Virus record (IMG/VR): IMGVR_UViG_3300031963_008020 | Span: 1 to 58,570 of that record | DNA length: 58,570 bases | From: a virus | Reading direction: 5' to 3' (one strand) | Part shown: positions 36,563 through 45,537 of the stretch, in pieces | Layout of the letters: each line of letters begins with the position of its first letter | Position numbering within the stretch: the first letter of the stretch is position 1 | The notes under the pieces: generated by a model | Seen by the model: the letters and a program-made list of their open reading frames with translations, nothing else | Databases searched by the model: none | Told to the model about the DNA's origin: nothing | Position numbers and translations under genes: made by a program

Positions 36563-37753
36563 ATGAAACCTTGCATACTTCCTTGGATAAATTTTAGCAC
36601 CAACACATTCGGTCGTCCTCGAACTTGCGGCTATGCAGATCAGGCAGTTGTAAAAGATGCACAAGTCAAGTTAAAAGGTAGTAGTATAGAAAACGAATGG
36701 AACAATGATTATTTTAAAAAAATACGTATAGATTTTTTAAACGGAAAATGGCCAGAGAACTGTAAGCGTTGCGAGTACGTTGAAAGTTTAAATGGTCATA
36801 GTAAACGATTAGAAGAAAACAAATACCATTACGAAACAAACAAACATCTCATCAATGAAACTAAATCCGATGGCAGTGTTCCGTATTACCCACCTAATAT
36901 TGATATTCGTGTTGGCACAATTTGTAATTTGAAGTGTATACATTGCGGCACCGGCGCTAGCAGCAAATGGAACGAAGACAAGTCCCTATTAAACAAATAT
37001 CCTAATACAGAATCGTATAACATAGATAACAAGTGGATAGAACAAGATAGTTTTATATGGGATAATATAAAAGAAAATCTACATCAAACAAAAAAGTTTA
37101 ACTTTTTAGGTGGAGAGCCATTTGCTAATAAACAACACAATAAATTTATCGAAGAAATTTCAAAAACAGAACACGCAAGTAAAATAACACTTCACTATGT
37201 CAGTAACGGAACATTGTTAACTGAAAAGATACTTAATCAACTATCTAAATTTGAAAGTGTTGTAATTAGATTAAGTGTTGACGCTATTGATATTCCTGGA
37301 GAATATTTTAGATTTCCTATTAAATGGGAAACATTTAAAAAGAAACTCGAATTAATACAACAATATGCAAAACAGTATAGTAACTTTGATGTTGGGGTAC
37401 AGTGGACCTGCTCAAATATAAGTATGTTTTATCTAGTTGAGACGTATGATTACATAAAATTTAATTTTCCAGATATAAAATTTATTCTTTGTAATCATGT
37501 AGAATGGCCGATTCACATGAGTGCTCAAGTGTTACCCGTAGAATTAAAACAAATTATCAAAGAAAAAATAAATCGATACAATTTTGATGACACAGACAAA
37601 ATAGAATTTTATGTTAATCACATGTTTGAAAAAGATTTATGGAACGAATACGGAAAAACATTCATTTCTTATCTAAATGACCTAGACACCGCACGAAACA
37701 TATCATGGAAGCATAGTTTTAAAGAAATGAAAATTGAAAACTACACATATTGA
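36563..37753 (+). CDS. Radical SAM protein with N-terminal auxiliary-cluster (twitch-like) module
   Basis: 396 residues. CILPW, a single Cys22 (RTCGYA, in place of the usual Cys-Cys pair) and CKRC (67-70) precede CNLKCIHC (Cys 121, 125, 128) and LGGEP. The loss of one Cys in the N-terminal pair is the only such case in the group and may change auxiliary-cluster ligation. DGSVPYYPPNIDIRVGT resembles DGSVPPQLAYIDLRFGT of the gene at 27260. Confidence 0.85.
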   Translation: MKPCILPWINFSTNTFGRPRTCGYADQAVVKDAQVKLKGSSIENEWNNDYFKKIRIDFLNGKWPENCKRCEYVESLNGHSKRLEENKYHYETNKHLINETKSDGSVPYYPPNIDIRVGTICNLKCIHCGTGASSKWNEDKSLLNKYPNTESYNIDNKWIEQDSFIWDNIKENLHQTKKFNFLGGEPFANKQHNKFIEEISKTEHASKITLHYVSNGTLLTEKILNQLSKFESVVIRLSVDAIDIPGEYFRFPIKWETFKKKLELIQQYAKQYSNFDVGVQWTCSNISMFYLVETYDYIKFNFPDIKFILCNHVEWPIHMSAQVLPVELKQIIKEKINRYNFDDTDKIEFYVNHMFEKDLWNEYGKTFISYLNDLDTARNISWKHSFKEMKIENYTY

Positions 37754-37777
37754 CTATTTAAAAAAAGACGTTATAAT
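37750..37777 (+). promoter_or_regulatory. Near-consensus sigma70 promoter, leaderless
   Basis: TTGACT at 37750-37755, a 16-nt spacer and TATAAT at 37772-37777; only 5 nt then precede the ATG at 37783, so the predicted transcript begins at or within the start codon. The -35 box overlaps the stop codon of the upstream gene. Confidence 0.65.
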
Positions 37778-37782
37778 AAATT

Positions 37783-38895
37783 ATGAATGAAGATTTAAAA
37801 TGGAGTAATTATGATTTTACCAAGATTCCGTTTGACGACATTATACAAGTCGGCCAGCGGACACTCTTATATAGAGACTTATTTACTGTATCTTGGCTCC
37901 TTGGAAGATACTGCAACTACAGATGCTCATACTGCTGGCCCTATGCAAGATCTGACAGAAAAGATCATAGACCTACAGAGTTATGTCTCAAAACCATCGA
38001 CGAAATAAAGCGTCAGGCTCGTGACAATGGATTTAATAGTTTTCACTTTTCGTTAAGTGGTGGTGAGCCTACATTTCATCCTGGATACTTAGACATACTA
38101 AAACATCTAGCAGATGATGTTGACAATACCAATTATACTAGTGTACATATGACATCGAATTGTAGTAGACCTGTGCGCTGGTTTGAAGATTATGTAGAAA
38201 AAGTCAAGCCGTTTCACAGAGCAAGCATTACAGCAAGTTTGCACACTGAACATTTAGATACAACAGCAAAGATGCAGGATTTTGCAGACAAACTGATATT
38301 ATGTCAAGAACACGATGTTCAAGTTACTATCAACATGGTTATGGTACCCGAATGGTTTGAACGTGATTGGGACAATGCACTATTCTTCCACGAGCAGGGC
38401 ATAAACGTAACGCTAAAGCCTCAAAGCGACCCTACAGCAAGCCGAGTAGTAGATGGATACACAGATGACAATCTAAAACGTTTACACAACGGTATGCCGC
38501 AGCGTGCTTATACAGAAACAAAGCGTAAATGGAACGACCGTCCTAGACCTAATTTTGAACTACCTAAACACGCTTTAGTTAATAATGATTCAAATGTTCC
38601 TAGCCATTTTCAAGTAGAATTTTTAGATTCTACAGGAAAAAAATGGTACATGGATCAAGCCGAAAGATTTAATGCTTTTAATTTTAATAAATTTAAAGGC
38701 TGGAATTGCAATGCTGGGTATCAAGGAATTATTATCAGAGAACCTGACGGAAGTATAAAACGTAGTTACAGTTGTTCAGATGTTCCATTAGGAAACATTG
38801 AAACAGGATTTAAATTGTTTTCTAATCCAATGCCCTGTATAACTGATAGTTGTGTTAGTTCGGCTGACAGTAAAATACCAAAAAGAAAACACTAA
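37783..38895 (+). CDS. Compact radical SAM protein
   Basis: 370 residues. Signature CNYRCSYCWPYARS (Cys 44, 48, 51), SGGEPTFHPGY, then a C-terminal Cys pattern WNCNAG, YSCSD and CITDSC that could bind an auxiliary cluster. It is the partner of the gene at 26270 in a two-member subfamily. It is preceded by a host-type promoter, so it may be expressed early, unlike neighbours with late boxes. It overlaps the next ATG by 1 nt. Confidence 0.84.
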   Translation: MNEDLKWSNYDFTKIPFDDIIQVGQRTLLYRDLFTVSWLLGRYCNYRCSYCWPYARSDRKDHRPTELCLKTIDEIKRQARDNGFNSFHFSLSGGEPTFHPGYLDILKHLADDVDNTNYTSVHMTSNCSRPVRWFEDYVEKVKPFHRASITASLHTEHLDTTAKMQDFADKLILCQEHDVQVTINMVMVPEWFERDWDNALFFHEQGINVTLKPQSDPTASRVVDGYTDDNLKRLHNGMPQRAYTETKRKWNDRPRPNFELPKHALVNNDSNVPSHFQVEFLDSTGKKWYMDQAERFNAFNFNKFKGWNCNAGYQGIIIREPDGSIKRSYSCSDVPLGNIETGFKLFSNPMPCITDSCVSSADSKIPKRKH

Positions 38896-39941
38896 TGCCA
38901 ATCTGTAAAGCCCTTCATAATCAAGTGTGTATAGAACTCAGTGGTTTTTATAAACCATGCTGTTCGTACAAAGGTATAAGTAAAATTTCTGTAAATGATA
39001 TGTCTCCGGATGACTTTTTACATTCCGAATATATAGCAAATATAAGAAAAAATATGGAGGGCAATTCATGGGATCCGGGTTGCTACAACTGTAAAAAACA
39101 CATCGAACTAGGATTACATTCTGTAAAAGATTCTTATGATTTTTATTGTAAATCTGACTTAAACACTTTTGAAATGTTAGAGTTGTCTGTTAGTAATAAA
39201 TGTAATAATCAATGTAGAATGTGTGATTCTAGACATAGTAGTTTGTGGCAAAAAACTTTAGGAGGCAGCAATATACCTGTGTCTTATTATAATTTAGAAA
39301 ACGTTCTATCTAAGATAAAAAGTAAAGATATTAAAATTATAAAATATCTAGGTGGAGAACCATTAATAACTGATGAAGTGTTTCATATATTTGAGTTTAT
39401 CGAAAAAAATAAAGAAAATAAAATTTCTTTTTATGTAAACACAAATTTAACAGTTCCTCCTGAAAAATATTTAAAACATTTTACAAATATAGACAGTTTT
39501 ATAATTGGATATAGTATTGACGGTACTGGATTAACAAACGAATATATTAGAGATGGAAGCAAATGGGAAACTATAAAAAGAAATCTAGATAAGTGGGAAA
39601 ACTATATTAATAAAAGAAACGATAACAGTGAAAGATATGTTCATACAGTTTTGCAAGCCTATAATTATCATGATATAGAAAATATAAACAAATTATGTCA
39701 AGATTACGGATTATACTATAATATTTTTCCTATTACATATCCTTTGGAATTTTCGATAAATGCTTTACCTCAATGGTATATTGAAAAACATATGTGCAAA
39801 GAAACTGAAGAATTTTTAAAAAATTACAATCACGACACTGAGTTACTCTCTAAATTAATTGAAACTACGGCAAGTCAAGACAATGTGCTTCAAAAGTCAA
39901 TAAATGACTTTATACCAGAATTGAGTTTTTTAAAAACTTAA
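38895..39941 (+). CDS. Radical SAM protein with N-terminal auxiliary-cluster (twitch-like) module
   Basis: 348 residues. ICKAL, Cys22-Cys23 and CYNC (63-66) precede CNNQCRMC (Cys 103, 107, 110) and LGGEP. It is a dispersed paralogue of the gene at 30122. The last plus-strand radical SAM gene, it ends 2 nt before the convergent nitroreductase. Confidence 0.87.
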   Translation: MPICKALHNQVCIELSGFYKPCCSYKGISKISVNDMSPDDFLHSEYIANIRKNMEGNSWDPGCYNCKKHIELGLHSVKDSYDFYCKSDLNTFEMLELSVSNKCNNQCRMCDSRHSSLWQKTLGGSNIPVSYYNLENVLSKIKSKDIKIIKYLGGEPLITDEVFHIFEFIEKNKENKISFYVNTNLTVPPEKYLKHFTNIDSFIIGYSIDGTGLTNEYIRDGSKWETIKRNLDKWENYINKRNDNSERYVHTVLQAYNYHDIENINKLCQDYGLYYNIFPITYPLEFSINALPQWYIEKHMCKETEEFLKNYNHDTELLSKLIETTASQDNVLQKSINDFIPELSFLKT

Positions 39942-39943
39942 AT

Positions 39944-40597
39944 TTATTTAATGAATTTTACTTCAATAGGCTGTTTTGTCTTTGTCGGAAAAATATAAGA
40001 GTTATCAACGTGTGATATTCTTCTATTAAGACTTTGATTTTTAAAACCTATACCCATTAAAAGTAAGACATCATTTTCAAGACTAAGATACTCTTTAACT
40101 TTATCTTGATTAAAACAAGAACAACACCCAGTTGAATAGCCTAAAATGCTAGCAGTAAGATTTAAATATCCTGCGGCTACACCTACAGCAAGATTTCTAT
40201 CTCTTTCTAACGTCTTTGTGGCTTGATACGAATCAACGGAATTAGTGGTTATTGCTCTAGTTTGATCATTTCTTGTTGAATCTTTGTCATTGTTTAGATT
40301 TTCGTATTTTTCAAAAACAACTAAAAGATTTGCTAGAGTTTGTGTATTTGTAGTGTACTCGGGTGTTGGTTCTAATGTAACAACAAACCCTTTGGTATTA
40401 TCATGAATCTCTTCGATGATATTTCTGTTGGTTATAAAATGAAGTCGATAAAACGCTACATTTTGTTTGCTTGGACATTGTGTTCCAGCAGTTACTAGAA
40501 GATTTAGATCGTCTTCGGGTATTTCTTTTGAAAGATCCCAATTACGCTGACAATGTTGACTGCGTATAATAGATTGTTTAATATCAATATGATTCAT
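39944..40597 (-). CDS. Nitroreductase-family flavoprotein
   Basis: 217 residues, the normal size. IIRSQHCQRNW near the N-terminus stands for the family's R-R-S-xRxF FMN-phosphate site; AGTQCPSKQN matches AAxxAPSxxN; GYSTGCCSCF fits the GLGxxxxxxF region. It would reduce a flavin-accessible acceptor with NAD(P)H. It has its own late promoter with a GGAG ribosome site and is separated by 33 nt from the polyamine-type operon upstream. Confidence 0.78.
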   Translation of the reverse strand: MNHIDIKQSIIRSQHCQRNWDLSKEIPEDDLNLLVTAGTQCPSKQNVAFYRLHFITNRNIIEEIHDNTKGFVVTLEPTPEYTTNTQTLANLLVVFEKYENLNNDKDSTRNDQTRAITTNSVDSYQATKTLERDRNLAVGVAAGYLNLTASILGYSTGCCSCFNQDKVKEYLSLENDVLLLMGIGFKNQSLNRRISHVDNSYIFPTKTKQPIEVKFIK

Positions 40598-40617
40598 AGT
40601 ATAACTCCAATATAAAA

Positions 40618-40625
40618 TATTTATT
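40618..40625 (-). promoter_or_regulatory. Late-type promoter AATAAATA with leader and GGAG
   Basis: On the minus strand AATAAATA precedes TTTTATATTGGAGTTATACT and the ATG at 40597. GGAG lies 7 nt before the start. This is the leadered arrangement. Confidence 0.5.
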
Positions 40626-40630
40626 CTATT

Positions 40631-42025
40631 TTACATTTTATTTTTGATAAGATAGTGTTTAAACTCCCAAGTTTTTTCTGTTGAACTATTTGGATACCAA
40701 TCTGAATATTCTTTAACATATTTTCCTAAGTATGGTTTTGAATTTTCAATTATAAAGTTATAGGGTAAGTCATCGGGTTCTAAAATTCCGTTATGTGTAT
40801 TATCCATCATCCATAAAATTGCACTACATAATGGAGCAACAACTTGTAAACTAGTTGCATTATTGTTTTCAACTAAATTTCTAGTTTCGTCAATAGACAA
40901 TTGACTACCTACCCAATAAGAGCCAAATTCTCCCATTAACAATACGCCTAATTCGTCCATTCCGCCTACTATGCTATCTGTTATAATTCTAGATTGTGCT
41001 TGACCTTTAAGATTGTTTTGTGTAAGTTCATTTAAACTTTCAACTGCTTGGTCGCAAGGATGGTAGGCATAATGAACTGTAGGTCTGTATAAAGAATGAT
41101 CGTCATTAATTGACAAAAATTCTGCTAAAGTTATAGATTCTTGGTGTGTTATTAAAAATCCTTCAAATTCTTTAGCATTTGGAGCCCAAGATTTTACTTT
41201 TGTTGCACATCCGGGATTGTTTAAAAATATAGATGCTTTACTTCCGTGTATATGAGTCACTCCGTTATCCGGAAGTTCGGGTTCGTGTGACCCCCAACCG
41301 AGTTCAGCAGGAAGGATACCTTCAGCAATAAAACCATCTACGCTCCATGTGTTTACAAATTCGTTTGGTTTTTTCTTATCTAAATCAAATTGTGAATCTC
41401 GTTCGGAAACATGTATAACTTTAAGACCTACTTTTTTAGCAAGATCTGCCCAGTCTAGTTGAGATGTTGGAGTTTCGTTGACATTAAGTTTTTTTGCAAT
41501 ATCAATTAGTGCATCTTTAACTAAATGATTAACTAATCCAGGATTAGCACCGTGTGAAAGAACGGCTGTTGCTTTATTTTTTGATGTTTTTTTATTTTTT
41601 ATCATGTCTTCTCTTAGAGAGTAGTTTGTTCTATCTCTAGGATCCATATCGAAGTTATCAAAAAATCCTGGCCACGGCTGAATACAAGTGTCTATGTACA
41701 TAACATCGTTTTTTTGACATTCTTCAACTAAATCTTTTGATGATACATCTACTGTTAAATTAATAACAATATCGCCTTTTGATGTATATTTTTGTAAAAT
41801 GTTTTTGTAGTTGTCAATGCTAATATTTTCAATTACTCTTTCGACATCATACTTGTTAGTTATACTCCAATTTCGACTGTCGTTGGATATAATTGTTATT
41901 TTATTAGACTTTATATGTTTTTTTAAGAGAGGAAGCAATGCAACACAGATGCTTCCTGCACCTAAAATAGTTATATTATGATTAAATTCTTTAAAAATCG
42001 TAGTAACTTGTGTCATTTTCGTCAA
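40631..42025 (-). CDS. hss: Homospermidine synthase
   Basis: 464 residues, close to the roughly 470-480 of bacterial homospermidine synthases. ILGAGSICVALLPLL (nucleotide-binding loop near 21-30), NLTVDVSS, YIDTCIQPWPGF, HGANPGLVNHLVKDAL, EFVNTWSVDGF, ELGWGSHE and HYAYHPCDQA follow the family order closely. The enzyme makes sym-homospermidine from two putrescines using NAD+. It is the last gene of the six-gene operon that starts with the decarboxylase, overlapping its predecessor by 35 nt. A saccharopine-dehydrogenase relative is the alternative but fits the motifs less well. Confidence 0.9.
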   Translation of the reverse strand: MTKMTQVTTIFKEFNHNITILGAGSICVALLPLLKKHIKSNKITIISNDSRNWSITNKYDVERVIENISIDNYKNILQKYTSKGDIVINLTVDVSSKDLVEECQKNDVMYIDTCIQPWPGFFDNFDMDPRDRTNYSLREDMIKNKKTSKNKATAVLSHGANPGLVNHLVKDALIDIAKKLNVNETPTSQLDWADLAKKVGLKVIHVSERDSQFDLDKKKPNEFVNTWSVDGFIAEGILPAELGWGSHEPELPDNGVTHIHGSKASIFLNNPGCATKVKSWAPNAKEFEGFLITHQESITLAEFLSINDDHSLYRPTVHYAYHPCDQAVESLNELTQNNLKGQAQSRIITDSIVGGMDELGVLLMGEFGSYWVGSQLSIDETRNLVENNNATSLQVVAPLCSAILWMMDNTHNGILEPDDLPYNFIIENSKPYLGKYVKEYSDWYPNSSTEKTWEFKHYLIKNKM

Positions 42026-43262
42026 ATCCTCTAGTTAAAAAGTCGTTTGAAGTGGTTCTAATAATTTGCCAATTGTTAAACGCTTTTTCTGTTAAAATAT
42101 CTTTGATGGGATGAATATATTGTGTCATTGGTTTTAAAGTCCAGTCTATATCATCTATTGTTTGCATAGTAAGTTCATGTAGATCTTTATTAAAATACTC
42201 TTTTAAGTATTCTTTTATAAATTCGTAACCGGTTAATTTGTTATAATAATTTACATTAGGGTTTCCATATTTTTTACTAATTTTAAATTTAAAATCATAG
42301 TCAACTGTAGTGGTGTTTTTAACATCGTTAATATCGAGAAATGAATATATTTGTTCTGGGCTATACATAAAAAAATCATATATACAGGTTTTGTTTGTTA
42401 TATGAGCCCAGGTGGGTGCAGATAATCCGATAGAGTACGAGCAATCGCCTATTACTGGCTCTTTATCTTTGTTAAATTTTATCTCAACTTGGTCTGATGC
42501 CATAACAGGAACAGCACCTATACTGTTTATGTATTCGATCATTAACTGTTGTGTATATAATCCCGGAATTAGAAAATATGTTTCATATACTCCATTAATA
42601 AAATAATCTCTATGACGATTGTTATAAAGATCTTCGAGAATGTTTATTTCTTTTGTAATATGTTTAATATTATATTTTTTACAAAAGTTAATAGCATTAA
42701 TAACATCGTGGTGATTTAATATATGATCTTTATGTTTGTATACTAATGAAAATCCTATAAAGTCTACGTTTGCGTCAACAAATGCAAGACCCATTAATTC
42801 TGAATCGATTCCACCGCTAAAACATAAGAATATATCTCGATATTTGGATTTAATATCGATTGCACTTTTTTTACATTCTTCCCACCAAATTAAATTTTCA
42901 GTATTGTCAGGTATAGCAAATCTTTCAATAAAGGGTAGTTTTGGTAATTTTGGTAATGCAGTTAGTCCATATCCAAAACTTAAATGATTATTTTTTGAAA
43001 ATTTACATTGATTATCTGTTTTATAATCTTTATTAATAATATAGTAATCGTGTTCTTTATGGTCAAGTAACACTTTTATATGTTTATGACTTTCAGTACT
43101 TGAGATGAATCGAGGAAATGAATTTTTATCAACAATATCATAGGGAATAATACCGGAATCAATAGATCCGCAGTTGATATAAATTGCCGGATTTGCAATC
43201 GTAGGCGCTGTTAACTTTGACTTTAAATAGCCCTCAACTTCAGAAATGCTTATAGAACTCAT
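41991..43262 (-). CDS. Asparagine-synthase-like PP-loop amide ligase without a glutaminase domain
   Basis: 423 residues. CFSGGIDSELMGLAF places the PP-loop at residues 149-154, as in the synthetase half of asparagine synthase and beta-lactam synthetase. The first 140 residues do not show an N-terminal Cys or other glutaminase signs, so ammonia or an amine would be the nucleophile. In an operon with a polyamine pathway and an adenylating ligase it is a candidate for amide bond formation to an amine; that is inference. Confidence 0.7.
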   Translation of the reverse strand: MSSISISEVEGYLKSKLTAPTIANPAIYINCGSIDSGIIPYDIVDKNSFPRFISSTESHKHIKVLLDHKEHDYYIINKDYKTDNQCKFSKNNHLSFGYGLTALPKLPKLPFIERFAIPDNTENLIWWEECKKSAIDIKSKYRDIFLCFSGGIDSELMGLAFVDANVDFIGFSLVYKHKDHILNHHDVINAINFCKKYNIKHITKEINILEDLYNNRHRDYFINGVYETYFLIPGLYTQQLMIEYINSIGAVPVMASDQVEIKFNKDKEPVIGDCSYSIGLSAPTWAHITNKTCIYDFFMYSPEQIYSFLDINDVKNTTTVDYDFKFKISKKYGNPNVNYYNKLTGYEFIKEYLKEYFNKDLHELTMQTIDDIDWTLKPMTQYIHPIKDILTEKAFNNWQIIRTTSNDFLTRGFDENDTSYYDF

Positions 43263-44119
43263 TTTACAAAAAGTTTATTTTGTACAATTTCTTTTAACGA
43301 TTTTTTATAATTAGAATTAAATCTCCATTCATCGTTGGATTCATTATAATCTAACCACGGAGTAAGACCTAACACTAAATGTATTCTCGGTTCGGTATCT
43401 GTAGTTTCTTCTTTTACAGTAACTTGATGCGGAATTATTGTATTCCAAATATATGCTTTACCGACTTCGAGATGTTTTTCGATAGATAATTTATTTCCGT
43501 ACTTGTCTTTGCCTTCGGCCTTTAAAATATGATTACTGTTAGTCTTAAGTGGAATATTAACTCTTAGCAGATAAAGTGGCAACTCGTCAACATGAATACC
43601 CGAAGTATCGGGTAATTTGGTTTTATGTGGATAAAAATAACTTACTCTTGATCTAGACAATCCGCAATTAAATTTATTAAACAAATTGTTAAAGTACTTT
43701 CTTACAACCGGATGAACATGTCTAAAACCGAATGTATCATAATAGGTATTTTTTATAACACCCGGTAAACTCTTTTCTCCTCTAATTCCGTAAACTTGAG
43801 TCATTTCTTTGGTACCCATAGTTTGATTATACAGCCCTTGATCGCCTATATAGTCTTTATTATAAGTTAACGAAAATCCTTTGTAATCATCAAATTCGAA
43901 GTTTTTAGTAGTCCAGTTGTACAATCCAACTTCTTTTTCTAATTGTAAAATATTTTCTAACATAGTCTCAGCAGACGGTAGTCCGAGTTCTTCTAGTGTA
44001 AATTCGTAAAACAAAAAATCTTTCATGTAATCAGTATAGTCATTGTTTGTTACAAACAAACAATTATCTTCTATATGAGTTATCATTGACACATCGTTAC
44101 TATAATCATGACCTATCAT
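43259..44119 (-). CDS. Asp/Asn-hydroxylase-like Fe(II)/2OG oxygenase
   Basis: 286 residues. GIHVDELPLYLLRVNIP gives His176-x-Asp178 and the following Arg186; NTIIPHQVTV gives the distal His231 and EPRIHLVLG gives Arg245. All canonical positions are present. It is translationally coupled with both neighbours (4-nt and 1-nt overlaps). It may hydroxylate the amino-acid or polyamine intermediate of the operon. Confidence 0.75.
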   Translation of the reverse strand: MIGHDYSNDVSMITHIEDNCLFVTNNDYTDYMKDFLFYEFTLEELGLPSAETMLENILQLEKEVGLYNWTTKNFEFDDYKGFSLTYNKDYIGDQGLYNQTMGTKEMTQVYGIRGEKSLPGVIKNTYYDTFGFRHVHPVVRKYFNNLFNKFNCGLSRSRVSYFYPHKTKLPDTSGIHVDELPLYLLRVNIPLKTNSNHILKAEGKDKYGNKLSIEKHLEVGKAYIWNTIIPHQVTVKEETTDTEPRIHLVLGLTPWLDYNESNDEWRFNSNYKKSLKEIVQNKLFVK

Positions 44120-45537
44120 TATACAAGTACTTTCTTTAAAAGTTCGTTTCTTTTTATTTTTCCGTTATAAGACATAGGAATTTTTTTTAAATTTAAATAT
44201 ATCAACCTGTCTATATTATACACTAATTTCATATAGTTGTCTATCCGGTATTTATCGCTATCAGAAACACTTTTTACAAACACATAATTGTTTTCTTTGT
44301 TTTGCACTATAATAACTGTCTTGTTAATAATTTTTTGTAGTTCGTTTTCGATGTTAACTGGATTATATGCTACACTGTTATATAGGAATAGATCTTTATA
44401 ACGACCAATTAAAACCAAATCACCGTCAACAAGTTTGCCATAATCGCCAGTATTAAACCATCCGTTATCTGTGTACGGAGTAATGCTAGTATTGGATTCA
44501 TAATATCCTTGTCCTATAGTATCTCCACGAAGATATACTATTCCTTCTGTTGATGTTTGTTTGTTGTCTAACATAAATTTTAATTCTAACCCGTTGATTA
44601 GTTTTCCTACGCCTTTCATAGTTCCGTCGTTAATACTAATGGTAGCAGTAGTTTCTGTCATGCCGTAGCCGTTTACTAGTTTTAGATTGAAGAATTTTTC
44701 TATATAGTTTTTACGTTCTTCGGTTAGTGCATCGCCTCCGTAAGAAATGTATCTTATAGATGATGCAGAAATTTGTTGTTCCTCCATTATAGAAGTGATT
44801 CTCGACAGGCTAATTGGAGTCGATGATAACATGGATATCTTATTTTTTTCAAAAGATTTTACGTGTGATCTTTTAAATTTATTAGCCACAAATACAGAAC
44901 CCGAAGAGTAAAATATACCAAGTGTAAGATTTAATCCAAATACAAAAGTAGCAGGTAAAATTAAATATAAGACGTCTTGTTCAGTAACGGCTCTATTCTT
45001 TTTTGTCTTTATTGCTCCAGAAATTAAATTATCTTCAGACAATGCTACAACTTTAATATTTCCACTTGTTCCTGAAGTATGTAGCATAACACCTGTTTTA
45101 TCTAATGATGTGTCTATGTTGAGGTTTTTTGTTTTAATATAATTAAAAGTTAACACAGTTCCTATTATTTGTTCGTCAAAAAATCTTTCTATTTTTTGAC
45201 TTGCTAAAAACACAAAATTTGGATTTGATTTTTCAACAATTACTGTTAATTCTTTGTTGTTTATTGCAGTACTAATTAATATAGGAATACCTCCAAGTAA
45301 TTTTATAGCAAAAAACAATACAAAAAAGTCAATAGAATTATTGCTTATCATCATAATTTTATGATATTTTTTAACACCAATTGTTTTTAATATATCGGAA
45401 GCAGTTTGAATTTTAATAAAAAACTCGGAATTAGATAACGAAGTTGTTTCATCTAATATTGCAATTTTTGATTTATGATTAACAGCATTATGCTTTAGAA
45501 AATCTACGACAGAATTCATTCTTTTAAGGATTTCCAT
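44119..45537 (-). CDS. AMP-forming acyl/aryl ligase (adenylate-forming superfamily)
   Basis: 472 residues. LHTSGTSGN near 152-160 is the phosphate-binding loop, NGYGMTETTA the A5 motif, GWFNTGDYGK the A7 motif, GRYKDLF the A8 hinge and YNGKIKRNEL near 460 carries the catalytic Lys. All key motifs are intact; the protein is somewhat shorter than typical acyl-CoA ligases. It activates a carboxylic acid as an acyl-adenylate, then transfers it to CoA or an amine. No carrier protein is encoded nearby, so direct transfer to an amine or CoA is possible. Confidence 0.88.
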   Translation of the reverse strand: MEILKRMNSVVDFLKHNAVNHKSKIAILDETTSLSNSEFFIKIQTASDILKTIGVKKYHKIMMISNNSIDFFVLFFAIKLLGGIPILISTAINNKELTVIVEKSNPNFVFLASQKIERFFDEQIIGTVLTFNYIKTKNLNIDTSLDKTGVMLHTSGTSGNIKVVALSEDNLISGAIKTKKNRAVTEQDVLYLILPATFVFGLNLTLGIFYSSGSVFVANKFKRSHVKSFEKNKISMLSSTPISLSRITSIMEEQQISASSIRYISYGGDALTEERKNYIEKFFNLKLVNGYGMTETTATISINDGTMKGVGKLINGLELKFMLDNKQTSTEGIVYLRGDTIGQGYYESNTSITPYTDNGWFNTGDYGKLVDGDLVLIGRYKDLFLYNSVAYNPVNIENELQKIINKTVIIVQNKENNYVFVKSVSDSDKYRIDNYMKLVYNIDRLIYLNLKKIPMSYNGKIKRNELLKKVLV

